Below are positions 14,001 to 25,991 of a DNA stretch of 64,000 nt, piece by piece. Source of the DNA: Dermatophagoides farinae (Eukaryota; Arthropoda; Arachnida; Sarcoptiformes; Pyroglyphidae); the NCBI RefSeq assembly GCF_024713945.1, contig NC_134683.1, positions 4,093,501 through 4,157,500 of the forward strand, written 5' to 3'. The translations under genes and the position numbers were made by a program. The notes beneath the pieces are model-generated. The model made no database searches. It saw only the letters and a program-made list of their open reading frames with translations, and was not told the DNA's origin. Each line of letters opens with the position of its first letter. Positions within the stretch are counted from its first letter, which is position 1.

Positions 14001-15794
14001 TTGTCGATAAAAATGTCAAACGATTATATTTTCATGATGATGATGATGAAAAGGAAAATAAAAATATGAAGAAGCTTTTTCGATACAATCGATATTTTTT
14101 TACCATTGTGATATATAAAATGAAATAATGCCATTATCATCATCATCATCATCATCAAATGAATCGATAAACATAGAATTATTATACCTGTGTAGTAGAG
14201 ACTTTTTATTGGCTACATCTGATTGAAGAAAAAATGGGATTTTTGTTGCACAAATTAAGATCTAATTCTGTGTGTTAGTGTGTGTATGACATTCATATTA
14301 AATTTCTAGGCAAAAAAAAACTTTGATTAACAACAAAATTATAAGCAGATTAACAAATGAGATGAAAAACAAACAATTTTTTGATTTTGAAAGATAATGC
14401 CTCTTATTTTGTGGTAAACAAAACAAAATATATAAAAAAAACACGACAAAAACAGTTTGGCCGGAAAAAACATGTCCGGCTTTGTTTTTGTATGGGAAAA
14501 AAAAATTTAAACCGAAAAAAAAGAACAAATCAGGTATTTAAAATGGCATTTTTTTTCCAGTGGAGAAAAAACATCGATTTACGCTACCACAAACACACAC
14601 ACACACAGACACACACACGAATAAAATGACCATCATTAAAGATTTTCATATCTTTATCATCAATCATTTCATCAATTCTAGCCAAGAAAACAAAAATGAA
14701 AAAATATGGTCTAATAATTCATCATCATTAACGTCGTTCGTCATCAGATTGTTTTTGTTTTTCTGTTTTTTTTTTTTTTTTTGGATCCAAACAACAAGGC
14801 CGAACGATATTCGTCGAAGCTGAACAAATTTACGATGATAATGATGATGATGAAAAAATATTTCAAAACCAAACACACACACACACACACACATACAAAA
14901 TAAAAAACAAAGAACTTATCGAAATGAGAGAGAGAAAACAATGAAAACTACAAAGAGATAGATAGATAAATCAAAATGCAAATTGACAAAAAAAAACAAA
15001 ACAAAACAAAAAAATTCGAAACAGGTCAAACCCTCTTTTTCATTTTTTTTCGCATAAATAATGACCTCAAATATCAAAAAAAAAAAAAAAAAAAATCATC
15101 ATCATTAATAAAATGTCATCAAAATAAAAAACAAATCAAAATTTGAAATAAAATGGCATAACCATCTTATGGTTTAATCAGAAAAAAAAATTGACCACAT
15201 ATATTAAAATTACTGACCAAAAACATTCAAGATATACATACCTTGTGTAAATCTACGTTGATCATATGAACGGCTTAAACGATTTTGATCTTTATAATAA
15301 TACCATAAATGATTACCACGTGTTAATATTGTATCATAACCATTATAATATGCTGAATCGATAAATGTATCATTACAAAAATCATCATCATCAATATCAT
15401 TGGTTATTGGTGAAATCAATGATGATGATGATCGATGATTTGATGATGATGCTGTATAATGATCATTATCTTTATCTTTATTATTATTATTCTTATAATA
15501 ACCATTATTATCATCATATGAATATTCATCATCATCATCATCTAGTTCTCCATCATCATTATCAATATCTTCCATATATTCATTCTTGATCGATATCGGA
15601 TTTTCAGTCGTCGTCGTCGTCGAAGATGATGAATTTGATTTAATCAATAATGATGATGATGGTGGATTAATATTATGAGCTAAAATGGATGAAAAATGAA
15701 TATGAACAATAATGAGGAATAGAAATAATGTTGTCGGAAACAACGACATTATTGATGATAATGATGAAAAAGAATATGGAGATCTCGATGACAT
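5025..15794 (-). CDS. Single-pass membrane protein with hemopexin-like repeats and Thr-rich stalk
   Basis: Five exons on the minus strand: 15794-15242, 11473-11091, 7315-6863, 6803-5990, 5749-5025. All junctions have GT/AG, phases close, and the sum is 975 codons plus stop. Exon 1 gives a signal peptide (LFPTTLFLFLIIVHIHFSSILA) and an acidic Asp/Ser stretch. Exons 1-3 contain about four repeats of the form C..xxDAxxxxGxxYxFxGxxYW (for example FCNDTFIDSAYYNGYDTI and RFTGMFEMNGIVYAIGE), like hemopexin propeller blades. Exon 4 has a long polyThr, mucin-like stalk, an acidic patch and a transmembrane helix (near 6070-5990) followed by GKKRQ as a stop-transfer signal. Exon 5 is a cytoplasmic tail with Ser, polyPro and polyHis runs. 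I do not recognise an orthologue. The exon 5 acceptor has a poor pyrimidine tract, so that junction is the weakest. Likely a cell-surface or matrix-binding protein; the hemopexin assignment is moderate. Confidence 0.75.
7316..11090 (-). other. Long intron of the hemopexin-like gene (second intron)
   Basis: 3.8 kb between exons 11473-11091 and 7315-6863, with donor CAG|GTATGT and acceptor ACTAG. It holds ATG/CAT, CA and GA microsatellites and A/T runs. I see no exon or RNA gene inside. Its length is unusual next to the 60-bp introns elsewhere. Confidence 0.7.
11474..15241 (-). other. Long intron of the hemopexin-like gene (first intron)
   Basis: 3.8 kb, donor AAG|GTATGT and acceptor TATATAG. 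It is rich in TGATGA, CA and A/T tracts, including T24 at 12586-12609. First introns often hold enhancers, but no specific element can be supported. A weak imperfect inverted repeat with GCCGGA/TCCGGC arms lies at about 14447-14491. Confidence 0.7.
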
Positions 15795-18700
15795 TTTATA
15801 TATTGATGATAAATTAAAAAATTTTCAAGTTACAGAAGATGAATAACAACCACCCATCGATGATGATGATGATAAATCAATAATTTGTAAATTATGGATC
15901 ATTCATTGAAACAATTTGTTGGTTTTTCCTTCGTAGATGTTACTATACTATCGATTGATAGATCAATCATTGAATCAATTCGGTTGATGATGATTATGAT
16001 TGTCACACGCACTTACACACACACACACACACACAAACAACAATTACCGTCGTTACTAAGGAAAAATCAATAAATTAATGTTTTTTTTCTATTGAAAACA
16101 ATCAGCAAATAATCAATCGATGATGATGATGATGATAATGATGATTATGGATGTGGATCGTCGTCGTCGTTGTTTTTTTTTTACTTTCAAATTCATTTCA
16201 CTTTCCCATCATCATCATCATCATTGGTGTTTGTTTGTCGTCGTTGTCATGGATTATCCAATTAATAAAATTCAACAAGTTTCTTCGATGTTTTTTGGTA
16301 GCAATTTTCCACCATTAGACACACACACACACCAACATTACAGAGAGAGTTACAAATTAAACTTTGTATATATATAAGAAACAAAAACGGTGTCTTCAGA
16401 TGTGTTTGATAATTTTCAAAATGAAAAAAAAAGAAAATTTTCTTTTTTGTCAAGAGAAAATGTTCCGTACACACACACACACACACACACACTAACAAAC
16501 AAACATTGAAATGAAAAAAAAACAATTTTTCTCTTTTTCTTCAAAGATTAACATCATCATCATCATCATCAATGGTGGTTCGTTTTGGCGATGGTGTTGT
16601 TGTTGTTGTTGTCGTTGGTGGTGGTTATATTAATGATTTTCAGATGAAAAATAATTGATTTTTTTTCTGAAGTACTGCTGTTATTGACCACAACCATCAC
16701 AACAACAACAACAAGTGAATGAATGAATGAATAGTGCGTACAGCAAATTGAAATTGAATGAATCGAATGAACAAAACAATCAATCGATTACATTGTCCAT
16801 AGCAATTCAGATAAATTTAACTCTCTCTCTCTCTCTCTTTCTGAAAATGAAATAAACAAAAAAAATCGTTATCATTTCAAAAAAAAAAAAATTTTTTTTG
16901 TTAACTGAACACATCACATAGAGAAAACGAGAGAAAAAAACTTACCTTAGAATGAAATTGCTTTGATCAGATCGAACCAAAAAAAAAACAACATAATTTC
17001 TGATGAATTGGATAAAAATCACATATCATTTGTATACAAACAGCAAACAACAACAACAACAACATTTTGGATACAAAATCTTTAAATTAACAAAGCCCTG
17101 AAGCGGTGCTTCTCTTTTGCCATTTTGATCTCTTTTCATTTCATCAGTTTTTATAATTTTCGAAAATTTTCATACTACAGATGTGATTTGTTTCAGAGAG
17201 AGAGAGAGAGAGAGAAAGAACAAAAGAGAAATAAGATAACTTTGACAAAAAAAAGCAATAATAAATGACTATGATGATGATAATGATGATGATGATTTTT
17301 GAGAATTCAATTGAAGAGAGAAATTGTTTGTTGTGATCTGTGTGTGTGTAGGGAAAACATTGATTTTCAAATCAATTCATTTGTTTGTTTGCATTTTCAT
17401 TGATGATGGATCGATCAATCGATTCAATAGAAAAAAAATTAGATCAAATCACCACATATTGGATCAATGTTTTTTGTTTTGTTTTGATTTCTTTCAATGG
17501 CAAATATTAGATCCGGCAGAAATAGTTCTTGCATGGGCCAAAAAAACAAAAATCTCGATAGTATCGATAGTTTCGAATGTTGTTGTGTTTTAGTTTTTCA
17601 ATACATAGTCATTTTCAAAGTTTCATGATTTTCAATATTTCATGATGGATGGATATAAATATATTATTTTAGTGATGAAAATAATATTCAAATGCACATG
17701 AAATTAAACAACAACACCTTGACCGATTATAAATAAAAAAAAATCCGATTTAATCTTCAGTTCATTCATTTGCAGATTTGATCATTTTTTTTTTTTTTTT
17801 GAATAAATAAACAAATGCTGCTGCTGCTGATGATGATGATGATTAGATCGAATTGATCGATTTTGGCCATTTTCAAATCCAATGAATATATCTACAGCAA
17901 ACAATTCGGCCACATATTTATAACATAATTGTGAAATTGATGAAAAAAAAATTTTTTTCTGTTCAAACATTTTACATTCACACACACACACACATGTGTT
18001 GGTCAAAATAACCAGGTGTTAAATTCACAAATCATATCAAATGAATATGATCTTTGTTTGTGTGTGTGTGGGATTTTTGTTGTTTAAATTAATGAAACTT
18101 TGTTTTTTTTTTCGGTGTTGGTGATGATGGTGGGAAAACAATGACGATATCATCACCTTGTTGTTATACAATCATCATCACCATTTCAAAAACAAAAAAA
18201 AAAACATTTTTTTTTGTACTGAATATTAATATTTACTTTTACACATCAATAAACACATACACAGACACAACCGAACAAATTCGATGATCGATTCATTGAA
18301 AATTTTTTTCAGAAAAAAATAACACTTTCAAACAATCAATCAATCAATCAAATAAATCAATCTTTTTATTGGCAAAATAGTGCCATTGGATAAATAAAAA
18401 AATGAATGAATGAATATGAACATTCGAAACAAAACCGATAGTGTTCGATCGATATATCGATTGTTATTCTTTGTTTTAAGCCAATAAAAATTTGTTTCCG
18501 CTTCATTTAACAAGAATTTATAAAACAAAAAAAAAAACAAAACGCCCATCACGAATCATCATCATCATCAAAAATCAAATCTGTTTGTTCTTTTATCAAT
18601 AATCAATCATCGATAAAAAATATAAGAACAGAAAAAAAGGCCTTGAATTTTTTTTTGAAGTGAAAAGAAAAGAAAAAAAATTTTTTCTTTACTAATTATA

Positions 18701-21700
18701 ATCATCATCATCATTGAATGATATATAATTGTATGGTACACAACGCACCTATTTCCAAGAACAACAACAACAACAACAAAAAAGAATTTTAATCAAATAT
18801 TTGATCTAGGTCAAAAATTATGACGATTGATAAAAACAATGTGAATTAATCAATGTGTCAATATATATTGATCATTATATGATCGATTGATTATTATAAT
18901 TTCGATAATCGATAACAAAACAAAACAAAACAAAACTCATCGGTATTGATTCCCACTTTTTTTTGATGAATTTATATTCACCGGTGAGTGATCATTATGT
19001 TTTTCACATCTTTATCTTTGTTGTCATAGCCATTTTTTTTCTTTTGTTTCAATCAATTAATGATTTATTTCAGGAGGAAAAACAAAAAAAAAATCTTTAT
19101 CAACGGCCATCGTTGCAACAATTCGTTCATTGGTTTTTTCATATGTTGATCACTTGCTGTTTCAAGTTGTGTTTGGGGATTGCTTGCGAATCAAACAACA
19201 TGATGTCCGAGAACAGCAACAACAACAACAACAACAACCAAACAATGAAAACAATTTGAAATGTTTTTCATTTTTTACCGGTTGGATGTCTGATGATGAT
19301 GATTTTTTTTCGATGTAGAAAATAATTTTTTTTTCTTTTTTTTAACAGAAAAAAATGATTGATTACAACTATAATAATTGATGATAATTAAATTGAAATT
19401 GGAAAAAAAACAATTGATCCAAACAACAACAACAACAGCAGGTTTATCCAAGGTATCTGGTACCAATCATATGGTCCGTAAACATTGAAATGTTTTTTTT
19501 TTGGTTTGAAATTTTTTTTGTTGTTGTTGAATAAAAAAAAAATTTCAAACCGATTATCATTATGATGATGATGATAATCCCATTTCTTCATCAATTGTCC
19601 TGATGACAATAATAATGATGATGAACTTAATGATAATGACGACGATGATGATGATGATCATCATCATTCATAATGATCATCATCAAATCAAATTGATCAA
19701 TCTTATAATTCAATGTCAAGAAGACGATGAAGAAAATCGATTCATGATTCGTCATTGTGTGTGTGTATGTTGTATACCAGACGTCTTGAAGAACTTTAGG
19801 TTTTTATGATTTTTTTTCTCCGAGGTAAGATGATGATGTATTTGAATCGAAAACTTAATCATTCAGTTTTTTTTTGCTTTCTTTTGACAAAAAAAAAACA
19901 GTTTAAATTTTCAAGTTTTCCATTTTGTTGTTGTTGTTGTTCGATTCATTCATTCATTCATTCATTATGAATGAATTTGTTGTTGCTGCTAACGCTTCTT
20001 TTAAAAATTGTTAATTGAATTCAACACAAATCGACGACAGTAATGACAATGGTGATGATTTCAATAATAATAATCAACAGGCCTTTTTTTGCATAATGAT
20101 TCAATGACAACAACAACGATTCTAAATGAAAAGAAATGAAAAAAAAATTGAATTAAATGAAAAACACAATCGATGATACTGTATACTACCGTATTAATGA
20201 TAATGATAATGGTGACCTTTTTTTGTCCCATTATTCCCAAAAAAAATTTCTGGTTCAAAATCATCAAATCAATTGATTCATTCAAAAAAAAAAAAAAAAA
20301 AATATTCGAATCATATGTACTGTTTTGCACACACGCCATCTATCGTCGGATTTAAGTTTTATTTTTCAAAAAATCGAACATTTTGATGAATCATTATCAT
20401 CATCATCATCATGATTTCACACTAAAAAAAATTTCATTTTCATGCAACAAAATTTTGTTGATTAATAATCACCAAAAAAAAAATGATAATAATAAAAACC
20501 ATGTCAATTGGTAATCATCATCGTAATGAAAAACATGATATTTTGTCGGCATTTTGTCAAAACAGATACCGATAATCATATCATGGCAAATGATATGATG
20601 AAAGAAAGAAAAATGATTTTCGCATTATATGCAATATTATACCAAATGTCTAATAATAATAACGGTGAAGAGACTTTGATCAAATTTGATCACCTAAGAA
20701 ACATGTATATACGCGAGCAAACAACTGATGAAATCATAATCATCATCATCATAATCAACGACCATTAAAAATGGATTTTTTATTTTTTTTTCTTTTTGAC
20801 AATAAAATCTGTGTGTGTGTGTGTGTAATCACAAATATATTTCTGTCACAGGTAATTGTTGTTGCTGTTGTTTGTTGGCATCATATACACACAAACACAC
20901 AAACAAGACATAAATCAAATCAAATTGTAAATGATTAATAATGTGATTATTATATATCGATTATAACGAAAAAAATGAAAGCAAAAAATCTCCAGATAAT
21001 GATGATTAGATTCGTTTTTTCGTTTTTGAAATCCAAAAATGAAAATCCATATTTCATAATGTTATGAAATTTCAAATTTAAAAAAAAAAAATTTTTTTTT
21101 CAATGATCCAAGGTTGTTGTTGTCGCAATGAATTAATTGACTGGAGGATTGTGAAATTGAATCATCAAACACATGTGCATTACTCATAGAGAAATTCTAT
21201 AAATCATCACCATTTCCGGATATTTTTTTTTCTGTTTGTAACACACATATTTGCACGGGCAACGGTGTAAACCGGAGAGAAAAAACAATAAATTTTTGTT
21301 TTTTTCGGGCGGTACATTTTCGGTTTGATTTTTTTTTATACATTTCCGTTACCATATCTAAATCATCATCGTCGTCGTCGTTATTGTTACCTTGATTATC
21401 AATGGTTATCATCCACTGGTGTGCCTGTGTGTGTGTGTGTGTGTAAACAACACACAATCCAAGCAACACAAACATATACCGACATTTTATTGTCGTCGTC
21501 GATACACAACAAAAAAAAACAACAACAACAACACTGGGTCAATAAAAAAAAACAAAATGAAAAAAATAAAAATAAATTGTCAACTTGGTTTTAGGTTGTA
21601 CCATTTCATTTCAAACATTCATCATCATCATTTTGGTTGTCGAATGAATCGGATCTCAATCGGATAATTATTTTTTAAATTTGGTGTTTTTGAAAACATT

Positions 21701-21712
21701 TTGAAAAAAATA
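15795..21712. other. Divergent intergenic region without a visible gene
   Basis: 5.9 kb between the start codons of two genes pointing away from each other, so it should hold both promoters and 5' UTRs. The content is microsatellite DNA: ATG/CAT repeats throughout, CA runs near 16015 and 16472, CAA/TTG runs and A/T homopolymers. Reading frames here derive from repeats. No convincing exon was found. Confidence 0.6.
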
Positions 21713-24111
21713 ATGCATCTGTTTTTGTTTACGGTTATAACGTTTTTTGTGAACAATCATCATCATATGGTTGTCGATGCACAAATAGGCATTGGTGGTG
21801 GTGGTTCATATTTTTTCGATCCAAATAATCCAATCGTTCAAACACAATATGGTCCAGTACTTGGTTCAAAATTTACACCATCACAATCGTTTACAAATAA
21901 TCGACCATACACAAATGGTTTAAGTTTTGTACAATTTATTGGCATTCCCATATGGTGCACCACCAGTTGGTGTTAATCGTTTTCGTGTAAGTTGTGTTGT
22001 TATTTTGTTTTCCAATTTCCAATTTCTAATTCTTAATCGTTTTTAATACTGAATACTAAATAAAAAGCCACCACATTTTCCACCAGTATGGACACAAACA
22101 TTGGATTGTACTGGTACACGTAGAATAATGTGTCCACAAGTTTATCAACGTTTTCCAAATGTTGCCGCTATACGTGAAGATGAAGATTGTCTTCAATTAA
22201 ACATTTATGTTCCAGTTGTAAGTTTGTTTGTGTTTGATTCCATTGATTGATTGATTTTTTTTTTTACTTTTAAAAATGAAAATGTAAGGATAATCGTCCA
22301 AATACCATACCTGTACTAGTATATATTCATGGTGGTGAATTTCGTTATGGTGGTAAAGATTTCTATAAACCAGATTTATTATTACAAGCTGGAAATAATG
22401 CAAATAGCCATTTCATCATTGTCACAATGAATTATCGTCTTGGTGTTCTTGGATTTTTATCTACCGATGATATTAATTGTCCAGGTAATAATGGTATTCG
22501 TGATCAAACATTAGCATTACAATGGATACATGAAAATGTTGCCAAATTTGGTGGAAATCCAGCTAATATAACTATTATGGGTCATGATGCTGGTGGTGCA
22601 TCAGTATCATTTCATCTGTTGAATCCAGAAGCTGATAGTAAGTTTATTTGATGTGGATGAAGATTTGATTTTTTTTTTAAATTATTCATTTCAATAGGAT
22701 ATTTCACCAATGCAATATCAATCAGTGGTACAGTGTTTAGTCCATGGGCAATAAATGATAATCCATTGGCACAGGCACGTGATTTTGCCTATCGTTTTAG
22801 TTGTGGTTATCGTGAAGATCAAATTGTTGAATGTTTACGTTATCAAGATCTAGGACAATTAATGTCTGTGAATGGCGAACGTGATTGGGAACAAAATCGT
22901 CAACCATTTTGGTTTCGTCCTGTTGTTGATCGTAATGTTTCTGGTTCAGCATTATTACGAGATTTCCCATTGAATCTATATCAAAATGGACAATTTAATA
23001 AAAAACAATATCTAGTCATTGCCACAGGACGTGAAGGTACGCTTGAATATTATCTACAAGCTGGACGTATGCCAAAAGGTACTCCGGATTTAGAACGACA
23101 AATTGCATTCCTGATTCGTCCATATCTTAAATATTATACAAATGAATTGATAATGGCCAGTGCATTTGAATATCGTTATTTTAATCGTACACATCGTTCG
23201 TTAACCATTCCACAGAATGCACTGAATAATAATCCATCATTGATACAGAGTCAATATACATTGAATAATCAGATAAATACCGGTGGTTATAGTCCATATT
23301 CAATAACGGGTAATGCAAATGGTAATATTGGTTATACCCAATTGGAATTGGATCAGCTGTTTTCTGAGGTAAAAAATTGAAATTTTTTAATTTTTTTTTG
23401 GAGTTTAATTTAGTTCAATTTTCCATCAATAGATGCTCGGTGATTTTCTTTTTGTTGGTCCAATCGATTATGCTGTACGGCTTACATTCAGCCCAAGCAC
23501 GTGCAATGATGATGATTTTCGATTATGTTGGACAACGATCATTCGGTATCATACAGAATAATGTATTACAACAACCAAGCATCGAAACCTATGGTTCAAC
23601 ACATTTTAATGATCTATTCTATCTGATGCCTACTGAATATGATGCATCTGGTTTAACCGGAATTGAATTATCAGTAGCACAACAATATTGTCGATTTATT
23701 GGTGAATTCATTCTATATGGATTTCCACAACAAAGTCGTTATGTATTATATACTGCTGCTGCACCAAATTATCAGATACTAACACGTAATGGACAATTAG
23801 TAACACAAACAGCACATAATAATCAACAAGGATATCGTACTTCATATGTGGATTTTATTAATAATTTTATTTATAAATTACAAGATACGGCCGTCATATT
23901 TCCACCATATTTTCCACAACAAGAATATAAATCCTATCAACAGGCAACATGGTCATTGCTTGGTGTATTGATATTCATATTAATCATTGCCATCATATTA
24001 GCGATCATATTAATCGTACGTAAACGTCGTGAACATCAAGAGGAAAAAGAACAATATCGTAATGATCAACCACCGGTACATGTTACAATGCCAAAACGAT
24101 TTGATGATTGA
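21713..24111 (+). CDS. Catalytically dead cholinesterase-like adhesion molecule (two frame breaks)
   Basis: Five exons: 21713-21986, 22068-22217, 22289-22637, 22698-23368, 23433-24111. All introns are short with GT/AG, and phases close apart from two single-base breaks. Order: signal peptide (MHLFLFTVITFFV...), alpha/beta-hydrolase esterase domain with FIGIPYGAPPVG, EDCLQLNIYVP, VYIHGGEF, NYRLGVLGFL and GNPANITIMGHDAGGASVSF, then a transmembrane helix (LLGVLIFILIIAIILAIILIV) and a short charged tail. The nucleophile elbow GxSxG reads GHDAG (Asp codon 22586-22588), so the active serine is missing, as in neuroligin, gliotactin, glutactin and neurotactin. The layout is type I like neuroligin/gliotactin, but I see no C-terminal PDZ ligand. 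The frame needs one base removed at 21947-21949 (CCC) and one at about 23479-23482; everything around both points is well conserved. Start: the first ATG in the frame. Confidence 0.8.
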
Positions 24112-24228
24112 TAAATGATAAACAATTTTATCCATTTTTTATTGTTTTTTCTTCATCATTTCCATTCATTCATTCATTTTTTTTTTTTTTTTTGGTCAAT
24201 CTTGAATTGTATAGAAAAAAAAAACATA

Positions 24229-24234
24229 AATAAA
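24229..24234 (+). terminator. Candidate poly(A) signal of the esterase-like gene
   Basis: AATAAA 118 bp after the TGA stop codon. The next gene is convergent and its own candidate signal (TTTATT, 24285-24290) follows within 60 bp, so the two 3' ends nearly touch. Confidence 0.45.
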
Positions 24235-24367
24235 AGAAATTTGAAAATTTTTAATCGTCACAAATACGTCACAAAAAAATTTTTTTTATTGCGAACAAAC
24301 ATTCACAGGATGTATTTGCCGATATATATCGATAATGAAAAAAATGTGACAATGGTTTTCGTCGTTT

Positions 24368-25420
24368 TTATTTGTTTTTGTTTTTAATGTCATCATCAAC
24401 ATCATCATCATCCAAATCGTTGTTGTTGTCGTTGCAATTGTAATCATATTCACGAATATCTTCAATTCTCGTCAAACCATTACGATATATATGAATGATT
24501 GAATTTATTAAAATTATTGACCAATAAATATTGAAACACAAAATGATTATCATTAGATAATAGATAAAAACATAGATTATAAGCCACGGTGATTGTTTAC
24601 ATTCGATGGTTGATCCAAATTCTATTGCCGATTTTATCAGAATCAATGGATAAAGATAAAGACGATTCAAGAACCATGAACAAGTCAATAGAGAAAAACC
24701 AATTAATCGTAATTGATTAGAATACTTTTGTATGATGGTAAATTGTAATTTAATTATACAACGTATAAAATAAAATATTTCATTTGTTTCCATTAAGAAT
24801 ATCATTGCCACACCGATACGATACGAACGAATCATATATGATGTGATCAACAATAAACAAGCAATAATATGGTGTATGATCAATAGTGGTGAATCTCGAT
24901 TCCAAGTTTTTTCTTTAAAAATGATTATAAATGCAGAATGAATATAATTCGAAATGTCCATTATATATAAAAATTTAATCATTGTGGCCATTTGTTTATG
25001 ATGATTATTATCGATGGATAAATCAGTCCAGAATAATTCCGGCTGTTTTAGCCATTGATTATCGATTAATACAATTTTACCGGATATTATAACCGTCATG
25101 GTGAAGAAAAGAAATTCCCATGAATATATGGCAAATTTATTATAATCTTGTCGCAATAATAAACGACGTTGTAATAGTTTATCAACGATATTGATTAATA
25201 ATAATTTTCTTCCGATTGAAATGATTGTAATGCCCAATATTATCGATATGATTTCCGATAGACAATAATTATTCAATACGAATAATTTCCAATATGATTG
25301 TAAAAAAAATAATAATAATGATGATGATGGTTGATGATCATATATTTCAGGATAAACATTGATTAATAAATGATGTGAATCATTAATCATATTCCAATAA
25401 TCGGCTATTATGTTATTCAT
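24368..25420 (-). CDS. TLC-domain (ceramide-synthase-like) membrane protein, paralogue 1
   Basis: Intronless ORF of 350 aa from ATG 25420; a TTG 12 bases earlier in frame is not a likely start. Multi-pass hydrophobic protein. The Lag1/TLC core reads SPLLIIHHIIACLLLITSY..RIGVAMIFLMETNEIFYF, matching the ceramide synthase pattern of paired histidines, SY, R.G and an acidic pair; in the family the acidic part is HD..D, here it is ME..E. The family acylates sphingoid bases with acyl-CoA in the ER. Activity here is uncertain because of the substitutions. The start aligns with those of two paralogues directly upstream (M..hh..YW.hIN), and the C-terminus shares GL.RIEDIRE. The protein ends in an acidic Asp/Asn tail. 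It is the most diverged of the three. Confidence 0.75.
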   Translation of the reverse strand: MNNIIADYWNMINDSHHLLINVYPEIYDHQPSSSLLLFFLQSYWKLFVLNNYCLSEIISIILGITIISIGRKLLLINIVDKLLQRRLLLRQDYNKFAIYSWEFLFFTMTVIISGKIVLIDNQWLKQPELFWTDLSIDNNHHKQMATMIKFLYIMDISNYIHSAFIIIFKEKTWNRDSPLLIIHHIIACLLLITSYMIRSYRIGVAMIFLMETNEIFYFIRCIIKLQFTIIQKYSNQLRLIGFSLLTCSWFLNRLYLYPLILIKSAIEFGSTIECKQSPWLIIYVFIYYLMIIILCFNIYWSIILINSIIHIYRNGLTRIEDIREYDYNCNDNNNDLDDDDVDDDIKNKNK

Positions 25421-25991
25421 TTTGATGACCAATGATGATGATGATTATTTGGAATTTAAAGCAAAAAAAAAAAAATGACAATGAAATCAATTTTACTGGT
25501 CTTTTTATTTCCATTTTTTTTTATCCATGAATATATTATTTCGTTATAGAAATGATAACAAAAAAAAAAAAAAAAAATAAAAATGAATCAAAAAATACTT
25601 TTTTTTTCATTTGAATCCAATCCTAGTGTTTCCTAATTAATTGATAAATTAAATACACTAAATGGAAACCAATTGATTACCAACGTCAATTGTTTCGATT
25701 AGATTCATTGAGGATGTTGATAATGATAATTTTTTTTTTTAAAAATTAGAAATAATTGATTTGTATTTTAACGAAATAAAAAATCAGAATAGAAATATCA
25801 TGTGTACTGACCGATGATGATGATGATACAAATACGACACATTTATGTATTGTTATTATATCATATGTTTACGTAAATTATCAAAAATTTTAATGGAAAA
25901 TTTTAAAAATTTTTTTTTTGTTTTTGTTTTTTTTTTTGGGCCTCTTGATTTCCTCTGAATTTTTTTTTTATTTTTTTTTACGAGTGCACAT
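25421..25991. other. Spacer between TLC paralogues 1 and 2
   Basis: About 570 bp, AT-rich with A18 and T runs. It should hold the promoter of paralogue 1 and the 3' UTR of paralogue 2. No further gene seen. Confidence 0.6.

Noticed and set aside
20331-20350. CGCCATCTATCG as a further CTCF-like site
   Set aside because: Shares only GCCATCT with the three copies; flanks differ and no gene end is near.
21701-21712. Upstream TTG start for the esterase-like protein
   Set aside because: TTG is not a normal start in animals; the ATG 12 bases later begins a good signal peptide.
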